Source: an uncultured Angelakisella sp.
GTDB taxonomy: Bacteria > Bacillota > Clostridia > Oscillospirales > Ruminococcaceae
DNA: 5,092 nt
Direction: 5' to 3'
NCBI GenBank assembly: GCA_910585535.1
Contig: CAJUFK010000181.1
Location: 1 to 5,092 of the forward strand
Below the pieces are notes generated by a model that worked only from the letters and a program-made list of their open reading frames with translations, did no database searches and was not told the DNA's origin. Of this stretch, positions 1-5,061 are shown piece by piece. Every line of letters begins with the position of its first letter. Within the stretch, counting starts at the first letter, position 1. The position numbers and the translations under genes were made by a program.

Positions 1-313
1 CGGTGTTCCCGCCTGCGGGCGGGAACGAGTCGCTTCGCGACTAGGCCTGCGGGCCAGGGAGAGATAGAAACGAGGCTTCGCTCCATCCTCCGCCGCTTGG
101 CGGCGGCCCCGTAGGCGTAGCCGGAGGGGGTATTCCCCCCGCAGGGAACTACGAATAGCCCCGCAGGGATAAGAGGGTATGGGGCGTTTGCCCCATCCTT
201 GGGGAGGTCCAGGGGGAACCCCCTGGTAGGGTCCAGGGACAAAGTCCCTGGGCGCTCTTTGGTCCCTTTCTGTCGCCACAGAAAGGGACCCCCCGCCGGG
301 TAGGCGAAACGCC
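1..313. repeat. Chain of about ten GC-rich hairpins (intergenic repeat cluster, cut by window start)
   Basis: This gene-free stretch is almost entirely inverted repeats, one after another. Perfect stems seen: 5-13/18-26 (9 bp, loop TGCG); 28-33/37-42 (6 bp, loop TTC); 44-47/52-55 (4 bp); 90-96/100-106 (7 bp, loop TTG); 126-130/135-139 (5 bp); 179-185/190-196 (7 bp, loop GTTT); 209-216/219-226 (8 bp, two-base gap); 233-240/244-251 (8 bp, loop AAA); 261-273/278-290 (13 bp, loop CGCC); 303-306/310-313 (4 bp, loop AAA). An 11-base direct repeat CCCCGCAGGGA occurs at 137-147 and 159-169. No stem is followed by a clear T-run, so these are not ordinary intrinsic terminators. Similar hairpin-rich spacers are, from memory, common in Oscillospiraceae genomes; their function is unknown to me. 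The cluster probably continues beyond base 1. Confidence 0.85.
261..290. repeat. Long perfect inverted repeat, 13-bp stem
   Basis: Arms GGTCCCTTTCTGT and ACAGAAAGGGACC flank the loop CGCC. It is the longest stem in the window. It lacks a T-tract on either strand (CCCCGCC follows on +, AAAGAGC on -), so an intrinsic terminator is unlikely, although it could stabilise the 3' end of an upstream transcript. It looks like a mobile or dispersed intergenic palindrome rather than a gene-specific site. Confidence 0.8.
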
Positions 314-402
314 GTTGAGCCATCAATAACAGCCAAGCCCCAGGATGGCAACCCAGAGATGGGACGCCCAAAGGGCCACAACCTACAAAAAGGCAGTACG
401 TT

Positions 403-432
403 TTCAATCAGGAGCAGTACCCATCCCATAAT
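403..432 (+). promoter_or_regulatory. Weak candidate sigma-A promoter for the operon
   Basis: CATAAT at 427-432 matches the -10 consensus at 5 of 6 bases. TTCAAT at 403-408, 18 bases upstream, matches the -35 consensus at only 3 of 6. Transcription would start near 439 and leave a leader of about 140 bases. It is the most AT-rich stretch upstream of the operon, but the -35 is poor and the call is tentative. Confidence 0.2.
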
Positions 433-540
433 ACCCAAAGAAAAACCCCGTTTTGCATAACCCAGAATGAAAACCGACTGCATTGCCCCCAGCCTTATGC
501 CCGCCGACCGCCGGCCGGTCCAACTGTACGGGCGAAATGT

Positions 541-556
541 CATGGCGCCATGCGCC
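541..556 (+). promoter_or_regulatory. Palindrome and small hairpin just upstream of the first Shine-Dalgarno
   Basis: CATGGCGCCATG (541-552) is a perfect 12-base palindrome. Overlapping it, GGCGC (544-548) can pair with GCGCC (552-556) around a CAT loop. Both lie within 25 bases of the Shine-Dalgarno at 564-569. It could be a dyad protein-binding site, an RNA hairpin affecting initiation, or just repeat debris; the sequence alone does not decide. Confidence 0.3.
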
Positions 557-563
557 CAGTATC

Positions 564-569
564 AGGAGG
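564..569 (+). promoter_or_regulatory. Shine-Dalgarno that decides the DUF218 gene start
   Basis: A perfect AGGAGG lies 8 bases before ATG 578. The frame is open back to an ATG at 467, but that codon has no Shine-Dalgarno and would add 37 residues unlike a signal or membrane segment, so 578 is preferred. Confidence 0.9.
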
Positions 570-577
570 TTTCTATT

Positions 578-1381
578 ATGAAACGTGTCATTATGACCAT
601 CGCCCTCCTCTCTGCCCTGGGGGCGCTCTTCTTCGGGCTTGCCCCCCTGGCGGCTTACCGCATCTTCCACCTGGGGGTGCTGCTGCTCCTGCTCTATGGC
701 GTGGGGGTCATCCTGCTGCTGGTCTTTTGGGACGGCTTCCCTGATATGATGTTCCCCGGCTACCCCAAGGAGCAGGTCCTTTGGTGGCGGATCCTCCGGG
801 GGGTGGCCGCAGCTGGGCTCTGCCTCTCTGTCGTCGTGGGCGGACTTCTTTCCTGGCGTATCTTCCAGGCGGGCCGCCTGAACCCGCCGCCCCAGGACGC
901 AGAGCCCGCCACCGTGGTGGTGCTTGGCTGCCTGGTCCGGGAGGACGGCCCCAGCCTCATGCTCCGGTACCGCCTGGACGCAGCCCTGGAGTACCTCCGG
1001 GAGCATCCCCAGGCCCCGGTGGTGGTCTCCGGCGGCCAGGGGAGCCGGGAGCCGGTGAGTGAAGCCCAGGCCATGGCGGAATATCTAATGGCAAACGGCA
1101 TCGCCGGGGACAGGATCTATCAAGAGAACCAATCCACCGATACCCAGCAGAACATCATCCTTTCCGGGGAGATCATCCGCCGGGAGGGTCTGCCGGAACG
1201 GCTGGTCATCGCTACAGATGCCTATCATCAGCTCCGGGTGCAGATCTATGCCGGCACCCAGGGCTTCCGGGAGGTCTACGCCCAGTCGGGGGAAAGCCCC
1301 TGGGGCCTGGTGCCCAGTTACGGCGTCCGGGAGATGCTGGCCATTGGGGAAGCGGTATTTTTGAACGGAGGAACGTTATGA
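578..1381 (+). CDS. Membrane-anchored DUF218 domain protein (YdcF/SanA/ElyC-like)
   Basis: A 267-residue protein. The N-terminus carries hydrophobic stretches at about residues 4-26, 30-51 and 73-92, consistent with two or three membrane helices and a C-terminal soluble domain. The soluble part (about 110-262) has DUF218 hallmarks: the strand TVVVLGCLV, then R130/R132 in an LRYRLDAALEYL helix, VVSGGQG at 149-155, E162 followed by MAEYL, the ENQSTDTQQNI segment (183-193), and the late strand LVIATDAYHQLR (209-220). Known relatives include E. coli SanA and ElyC, linked to the envelope barrier and peptidoglycan, and YdcF, reported to bind S-adenosylmethionine. The substrate here is unknown and an envelope role is inference. 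It is the first gene of the operon; its stop TGA overlaps the rimO start (ATGA at 1378-1381), which suggests translational coupling. Start chosen from the AGGAGG at 564-569. Confidence 0.85.
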   Translation: MKRVIMTIALLSALGALFFGLAPLAAYRIFHLGVLLLLLYGVGVILLLVFWDGFPDMMFPGYPKEQVLWWRILRGVAAAGLCLSVVVGGLLSWRIFQAGRLNPPPQDAEPATVVVLGCLVREDGPSLMLRYRLDAALEYLREHPQAPVVVSGGQGSREPVSEAQAMAEYLMANGIAGDRIYQENQSTDTQQNIILSGEIIRREGLPERLVIATDAYHQLRVQIYAGTQGFREVYAQSGESPWGLVPSYGVREMLAIGEAVFLNGGTL

Positions 1382-2709
1382 TAAAGGTTGGGATGGTATC
1401 CCTGGGATGCAGCAAAAACCAGGTGGATGCAGAGCGTCTGCTGGCCCTTCTTCCCAAAGGGGAGTTTGCGGTCTGCTCCGATCCCGGCCAGTGCCAGGTG
1501 GTCATTGTCAACACCTGCGGCTTTATTGAGGACGCCAAGCAGGAGAGCATCGACACCATTCTGGAATTCGCCGCCCTGAAGGAGCGGGGGGATCTTCGCT
1601 GCCTGGTGGTCACCGGCTGCCTTGCCCAGCGGTACCGGGAGGAACTGGCCCGGGAGATCCCCGAGGCCGACGTGGTGCTGGGCATCGGCAGAAACGGGGA
1701 GATTGCCGCCGCCATCCGGAATGCCCTGGAGGGGAATCGGGTGCTGGCCTTCGGCCCCAAGGAGGACCTTTCCCTGGAAGGGGATCGGGTGCTTACCGGG
1801 CCTCCCTATTCCGCCTATGTCAAGGTGGCGGAGGGCTGTTCCAACCGGTGCAGCTACTGTGCCATTCCCCTTATCCGGGGGGATTTCCGCAGCCGCCCCC
1901 TGGAGAATATCCTGGAAGAGGTAAGGTCCCTGGCCGCCCGGGGGATCAAGGAGGTAAACCTGGTAGCCCAGGACACCAGCCGGTACGGGCTGGATCTTTA
2001 CGGGGCGTACCGGCTCCCGGAACTGATCCATCAGGTTTGCGCCGTGGAGGGGATCCATTGGGTCCGGATCCTCTATTGCTATCCCGACCGCATCACCGGC
2101 GAGCTGATCGCCGCCATGGCGGCGGAGCCCAAGGTCTGTAAATACATCGACATCCCCGTCCAGCACGGCAGCGGAAAGGTCCTTCGGGAGATGAACCGCC
2201 AGGGGGACCGGAGGTCTATCCTGGATGTCGTCCGCCGGCTCCGGGAGGGCATCCCGGGGGTGGCCATCCGCACCACCATGATCGCCGGCTTTCCCGGGGA
2301 AACAGAGGAGGACTTCGCGGAGCTTCAGGCCCTGGTGGCCGACGCGAAATTTGACCGCCTGGGCTGTTTTGCCTACTCCCAGGAGGAGGACACCCCCGCC
2401 GGGGAGCGGGAGGACCAGCTGCCGGAGGAACTGCGCCGCCACCGGGCAGACCTTATTATGGAGCAGCAGGCCCCCATCGCCTTTGCCATCGCCCAAAGCC
2501 AGGTGGGCAGGACCATGGAGGTGCTGGTGGAGGGGAAAAAAGGCGGGCAATACTATGGCCGCTGTTATATGGACGCCCCGGACATTGACACCAAGGTCTT
2601 TTTCACCAGCAGGACCCAATGTCGGCCTGGGGACTTTGTACCGGTCCGGATCACCGCCGCCCTGGAATACGACCTGGCGGGGGAGGCCGTGGAAGGAGGA
2701 ACTGACTGA
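1378..2709 (+). CDS. rimO: Ribosomal protein S12 methylthiotransferase RimO
   Basis: A 443-residue radical-SAM enzyme that adds a methylthio group to the conserved aspartate of ribosomal protein S12 in the cytoplasm. Three parts are visible in order. The N-terminal MTTase domain (about 1-120) starts SLGCSKNQVDAE and has the expected cluster-ligand cysteines C11, C47 (NTCGFIEDAKQESID) and C81 (TGCLAQRY). The radical-SAM core (about 140-370) has the CxxxCxxC motif C154/C158/C161 (EGCSNRCSYCAIP), plus VQHGS and TTMIAGFPGET. The C-terminal TRAM domain (about 375-440) is the substrate-binding part. The SLGCSKN and GFIEDAK wording favours RimO over the related MiaB. Length is normal. A GGAGG at 1367-1371, 6 bases before the ATG, lies inside the end of the upstream gene. 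The stop overlaps the pgsA start (TGATG). No key residue is missing. Confidence 0.97.
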   Translation: MIKVGMVSLGCSKNQVDAERLLALLPKGEFAVCSDPGQCQVVIVNTCGFIEDAKQESIDTILEFAALKERGDLRCLVVTGCLAQRYREELAREIPEADVVLGIGRNGEIAAAIRNALEGNRVLAFGPKEDLSLEGDRVLTGPPYSAYVKVAEGCSNRCSYCAIPLIRGDFRSRPLENILEEVRSLAARGIKEVNLVAQDTSRYGLDLYGAYRLPELIHQVCAVEGIHWVRILYCYPDRITGELIAAMAAEPKVCKYIDIPVQHGSGKVLREMNRQGDRRSILDVVRRLREGIPGVAIRTTMIAGFPGETEEDFAELQALVADAKFDRLGCFAYSQEEDTPAGEREDQLPEELRRHRADLIMEQQAPIAFAIAQSQVGRTMEVLVEGKKGGQYYGRCYMDAPDIDTKVFFTSRTQCRPGDFVPVRITAALEYDLAGEAVEGGTD

Positions 2710-3269
2710 TGAATCTGCCCAACAAGCTGACCACCGCCCGGGTGGTCCTTATCCCCCTGTTTCTGCTGGCCCTCTACGGGGGGTATTGGCTGGCCGCCCT
2801 GGTCATCTTCGCCCTGGCGTCCATTACAGACGCCCTGGACGGACACATCGCCCGGAGCCGCGGGCTGGTCACCGACTTTGGCAAGTTTATGGATCCCCTG
2901 GCGGATAAGCTTTTGGTCACCGCCGCCCTGCTGGCCTTTGTGGAGTTTCTGGATGTCCCCGCCTGGGTGGTGTTCCTTATCATCGCCCGGGAGCTGGCCA
3001 TCACCGGCCTGCGGACCCTTGCCGCAGGCAAAGGGGTCGTCATGGCCGCCGACAAGTGGGGCAAGGTGAAAACCGCCAGCCAAATGGTGTGGATCTGCTA
3101 CGGCCTGGTGATGGGCTTCTGTTTCTACAACCTTCCCCTGGGCAGCCGCGCCAACTGGGAAATGTACCTGATCTTTCAGGCCGGCATGGTGGTGGTGCTG
3201 TGTACCACTCTTTTTTCCGGAGGAAATTATCTGTGGAAAAACCGCCAGCTGTTTAGTCAGATGAAATAG
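2709..3269 (+). CDS. pgsA: CDP-diacylglycerol--glycerol-3-phosphate 3-phosphatidyltransferase (PGP synthase)
   Basis: A 186-residue integral membrane enzyme that joins CDP-diacylglycerol and sn-glycerol 3-phosphate to give phosphatidylglycerol phosphate, the first committed step to phosphatidylglycerol and cardiolipin. The CDP-alcohol phosphotransferase signature D-x2-D-G-x2-A-R-x8-G-x3-D-x3-D is complete: D41, D44, G45, A48, R49, G58, D62, D66. The N-terminus MNLPNKLTTARVVLIP is typical of PgsA. Hydrophobic segments lie near 10-40, 68-105, 124-145 and 153-172, consistent with the family's usual six helices. Length is normal. GGAGG at 2695-2699 precedes the ATG by 9 bases and sits in the rimO 3' end; the TGATG overlap suggests coupled translation. 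Other CDP-alcohol transferases such as phosphatidylserine synthase share the signature, but the N-terminus, length and rimO neighbourhood support PgsA. Confidence 0.95.
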   Translation: MNLPNKLTTARVVLIPLFLLALYGGYWLAALVIFALASITDALDGHIARSRGLVTDFGKFMDPLADKLLVTAALLAFVEFLDVPAWVVFLIIARELAITGLRTLAAGKGVVMAADKWGKVKTASQMVWICYGLVMGFCFYNLPLGSRANWEMYLIFQAGMVVVLCTTLFSGGNYLWKNRQLFSQMK

Positions 3270-3284
3270 AGGAGGTTTCCTGTT

Positions 3285-4706
3285 ATGAAAGTATTCAACA
3301 CCCTCACCCGCAAAAAGGAAGAGTTCGTCCCCATAGAACCCGGCAAGGTAAAGCTCTACGCCTGCGGGCCCACCGTCTACAACTTCATCCACATCGGCAA
3401 CGCCCGGCCCCTCTGCCTCTTTGACGTTCTCCGGCGGTACCTGGAGTACCGGGGGATGGAGGTGACCTTTGTCCAAAACTTTACCGACATCGACGACAAG
3501 ATCATCAAAAAGGCCAACGAGGAAGGCACCGATTACAAGACCGTCAGCGAGCGGTACATCGCCGAGTACAAAACCGACGCCGCCGGCCTGGGGGTACGGG
3601 AGGCCACCATCCACCCCAAGGCCACCGAGACCATCCCGGAGATTATCGAGCTGGTCCGGGAGATCGTGGACAACGGCTACGGATATGTTCTGGACGGCAG
3701 CGTCTACTTTCGGTCCCGGAAATTCCGGGAGTACGGGAAGCTGAGCCACCAGCCCCTGGAGGAGCTGGACGCGGGCAACCGCATCGAGCTGGACGCAGGC
3801 AAGGAGGACGGGCTGGACTTTGTCCTCTGGAAGGCGGCAAAGCCCGGGGAACCCAGCTGGGAGTCCCCCTGGGGCCAGGGCCGTCCCGGGTGGCACATTG
3901 AATGCACCGCCATGATCCTCAAGCACCTGGGGGAACAGGGCATCGACATCCACTGCGGCGGGCAGGATTTGATCTTCCCTCACCATGAAAACGAGATTGC
4001 CCAGGGGGAATGCTGCGGCAGGCTGGGGGGCGCTCCCTACGCCCGGTACTGGATGCACAACGGCTTCATCAACGTGGACAGCCGGAAGATGTCCAAGAGC
4101 CTGGGGAACTTCTTCACCGTTCGGGACGTAGCGGAAAAGTACGGGTACGAGCCCATTAAGTTCATGATGATCCAGGCCCACTACCGCAGCCCCATCAACT
4201 ACACGGCGGAGGTCATCGAGCAGTGCAAAGCGGGGATGGAGCGGCTGTACACCTGCCGGGACAACCTGGACTTTGCCATTGAAAAGGCAGGGGAAGGGGA
4301 AGACCCGGAATTCATTGCCAAGGTGGAGGCCCGGCGCCAGCAGTTTGTCGCCGCTATGGAGGACGACCTGAACACGGCGGATGGTTTGGCGGCGGTATAC
4401 GAGCTGGCTCGGGACATCAACAGCTACATTGCCCAGCCCCGGGGGCGGGAGGCTCTGGCAGAGGCGGCCAAGGTATTTGACGAACTGTGCGGCGTGCTGG
4501 GGATTCTCTACAACCGGGGGAAGAAGGGCAGTTTGGATGAGGAGATCGAGGGGTTGATTGCACGGCGTCAGCAGGCGCGGAAGGAAAAGGACTTTGCCTT
4601 GGCGGACAAGATTCGGGATGATTTGAAGGCCCGTGGGATCGTGCTGGAGGACACCCCCCAGGGGGTGAAGTGGCACACATCCGTTCCCTCCCCGGCGGCG
4701 GGTTAG
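3285..4706 (+). CDS. cysS: Cysteinyl-tRNA synthetase
   Basis: A 473-residue class I aminoacyl-tRNA synthetase that charges tRNA-Cys with cysteine using ATP. The catalytic domain shows CGPTVYNFIHIGNARP, with the HIGH-type motif HIGN at 36-39, and KMSKS at 268-272. Zinc ligands expected from E. coli CysRS are present as C27, C207 (GWHIECTAM), H233 and E237 (FPHHENEIAQ). The DALR-type helical domain follows from about 310, and the C-terminal tail has ARKEKDFALADKIRDDLKARGI. CysS proteins usually end soon after the LEDTPQG-x-x-W segment; here that is reached at W463 and ten extra residues follow. The last six (PSPAAG) and the stop TAG are encoded by the first unit of the downstream hairpin array, so the native end appears overwritten. 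The start is fixed by AGGAGG at 3270-3275, 9 bases before the ATG; the gap to pgsA is 15 bases. Activity is probably unaffected (inference). Confidence 0.98.
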   Translation: MKVFNTLTRKKEEFVPIEPGKVKLYACGPTVYNFIHIGNARPLCLFDVLRRYLEYRGMEVTFVQNFTDIDDKIIKKANEEGTDYKTVSERYIAEYKTDAAGLGVREATIHPKATETIPEIIELVREIVDNGYGYVLDGSVYFRSRKFREYGKLSHQPLEELDAGNRIELDAGKEDGLDFVLWKAAKPGEPSWESPWGQGRPGWHIECTAMILKHLGEQGIDIHCGGQDLIFPHHENEIAQGECCGRLGGAPYARYWMHNGFINVDSRKMSKSLGNFFTVRDVAEKYGYEPIKFMMIQAHYRSPINYTAEVIEQCKAGMERLYTCRDNLDFAIEKAGEGEDPEFIAKVEARRQQFVAAMEDDLNTADGLAAVYELARDINSYIAQPRGREALAEAAKVFDELCGVLGILYNRGKKGSLDEEIEGLIARRQQARKEKDFALADKIRDDLKARGIVLEDTPQGVKWHTSVPSPAAG

Positions 4707-4720
4707 CACCCGCAGGCACA
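4686..4720. repeat. Array unit A1, overlaps the cysS stop
   Basis: The box CCCTCCCC is followed by stem GCGGGT (4698-4703), loop TAGC (4704-4707) and ACCCGC (4708-4713), then AGGCACA. The cysS stop codon TAG (4704-4706) is in the hairpin loop. The copy at 4854-4888 keeps the same stem, loop and near-identical tail (AGGCAGA) but has CTGTAAAA in place of the box. Confidence 0.85.
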
Positions 4721-4790
4721 CCCTCCCCGGCGGCGGCCCAGCGGCCGCACGCAGACCCTCCCCGCCGGCGGCCCAGCGGCCGCACGCAGA
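4721..4790. repeat. Array units B1 and B2 in tandem
   Basis: Two 35-base copies differ only in a few bases around the CCGGC/CGCCG join after the box. Both have stem GCGGCC, loop CAGC, stem GGCCGC (4733-4748 and 4768-4783) and the tail ACGCAGA. A third copy at 4889-4923 differs in the loop (CGGC). Such close similarity points to recent local duplication. Confidence 0.85.
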
Positions 4791-4863
4791 CCCTCCCCGC
4801 CGCTTCGCGGCTAACGGTTGTATACTGGCTTAAGTCGTGCCTGGAGTCGTGGGCTGTAAAAGG
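4791..4863. repeat. Array unit C1 with 52-base linker
   Basis: The box is followed by GCCGC/GCGGC around TTC (4799-4811), then a linker (4812-4863) that includes CTTAAGTCGTGCCTGGAGTC. The linker recurs at 4945-4996 with about 40 of 52 positions identical. The linker has no obvious frame, tRNA or promoter with both hexamers. Confidence 0.8.
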
Positions 4864-4923
4864 CGGCGGGTTAGCACCCGCAGGCAGACCCTCCCCGCCG
4901 GCGGCCCGGCGGCCGCACGCAGA
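4854..4923. repeat. Array units A2 and B3 (second round)
   Basis: A2 (4854-4888) has stem GCGGGT/ACCCGC at 4866-4871/4876-4881 with loop TAGC, in the correct 35-base register although its CCCTCCCC box is missing. B3 (4889-4923) has the full box and stem GCGGCC/GGCCGC at 4901-4906/4911-4916 with loop CGGC. Confidence 0.8.
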
Positions 4924-4996
4924 CCCTCCCCGCCGCTTCGCGGCTAGGGGTTGTGCCGAGACTTAAGTTGTGCCTGGAGTCGAAGGCTGTAATAGG
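4924..4996. repeat. Array unit C2 with diverged linker
   Basis: The box is at 4924-4931 and the stem GCCGC/GCGGC at 4932-4936/4940-4944. The linker at 4945-4996 keeps CTTAAGT, GTGCCTGGAGTCG and GGCTGTAA from the first linker. It leads into unrelated sequence before the terminator, which suggests the array ends near 4996. Confidence 0.8.
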
Positions 4997-5009
4997 TGGA
5001 AGGCAGTAA

Positions 5010-5040
5010 CGCCCCTTGCCAAGTTGCAAGGGGCGATTTT
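5010..5040 (+). terminator. Rho-independent terminator, probably ending the operon
   Basis: Stem CGCCCCTTGC (5010-5019) pairs perfectly with GCAAGGGGCG (5026-5035) around CAAGTT, followed by ATTTT. The T-run is short (four), but the 10-bp GC-rich stem is strong. It is 303 bases past the cysS stop, so an operon transcript reaching it would carry the whole hairpin array as its 3' untranslated region. Confidence 0.75.
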
Positions 5041-5061
5041 GCGCTTCGGACAAAACGCACA

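Larger units (their letters stand above)
314..577. other. Leader/intergenic region before the operon, no gene seen
   Basis: No supported coding frame is present; an in-frame ATG at 467 has no Shine-Dalgarno. The first half is less GC-rich and has only short imperfect stems, such as GCCC/GGGC at 366-369/373-376. The second half contains a 5-bp stem GACCG/CGGTC (506-510/516-520), a 12-base perfect palindrome (541-552) and an overlapping GGCGC/GCGCC hairpin (544-548/552-556). The 500-557 part may be a remnant of a GC-rich dispersed repeat (inference). The operon promoter should lie somewhere here. Confidence 0.6.
4686..5009. repeat. Structured 35-bp hairpin repeat array, two rounds of A-B(n)-C-linker
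   Basis: CCCTCCCC boxes begin at 4686, 4721, 4756, 4791, 4889 and 4924, the neighbours spaced exactly 35 bases apart. Each box is followed by a hairpin. Three hairpin types occur in order. Round one: A (4686-4720), B (4721-4755), B (4756-4790), C plus linker (4791-4853). Round two: A lacking its box (4854-4888), B (4889-4923), C plus linker (4924 to about 4996). Types A and B have a 6-bp stem and a 4-base loop beginning 12 bases into the unit; type C has a 5-bp stem and a 3-base loop. There are no unique spacers, so it is not CRISPR, and 35 is not a multiple of three, so it is not a coding repeat. The family is not one I recognise; it resembles dispersed palindromic intergenic elements. Confidence 0.85.

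Noticed and set aside
261..290. Intrinsic terminator for a gene left of the window
   Set aside because: The stem is strong, but neither strand has a T-run after it.
1..323. Minus-strand frame from ATG at 323 that is open to the window edge (about 107 codons)
   Set aside because: No Shine-Dalgarno before the ATG, and the frame runs entirely through the hairpin chain, whose GC-rich palindromes rarely contain stops. Most likely spurious, though the end is not visible.
467..577. Upstream ATG at 467 as the DUF218 start
   Set aside because: No Shine-Dalgarno before it, while ATG 578 has a perfect AGGAGG and begins directly with a hydrophobic membrane segment.
404..1006. 200-codon open frame on the minus strand over the leader and the DUF218 gene
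   Set aside because: Overlaps the well-supported DUF218 frame; composition is biased and no family is recognisable.
1318..2619. 433-codon open frame on the minus strand opposite rimO
   Set aside because: Antisense shadow of rimO, whose frame carries all six cluster-ligand cysteines.
2565..4721. 718-codon open frame on the minus strand opposite cysS, pgsA and the end of rimO
   Set aside because: It is antisense to three well-identified genes. High GC at third codon positions removes stops on the opposite strand, and the translation has no recognisable domain and low-complexity composition.
4812..4863. tRNA or riboswitch in the array linker
   Set aside because: No cloverleaf, T-loop or known riboswitch core can be drawn; TATACT at 4821 resembles a -10 box but has no -35 partner in the GC hairpin upstream.
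4670..4966. 98-codon plus-strand frame across the repeat array
   Set aside because: The 35-base period shifts the frame with each unit, so the repeats are not coding repeats; it also overlaps the cysS end and has no Shine-Dalgarno.
4686..5009. CRISPR array
   Set aside because: The 35-base period superficially fits a CRISPR repeat length, but the units are contiguous, without unique spacers, and there are no cas genes nearby.
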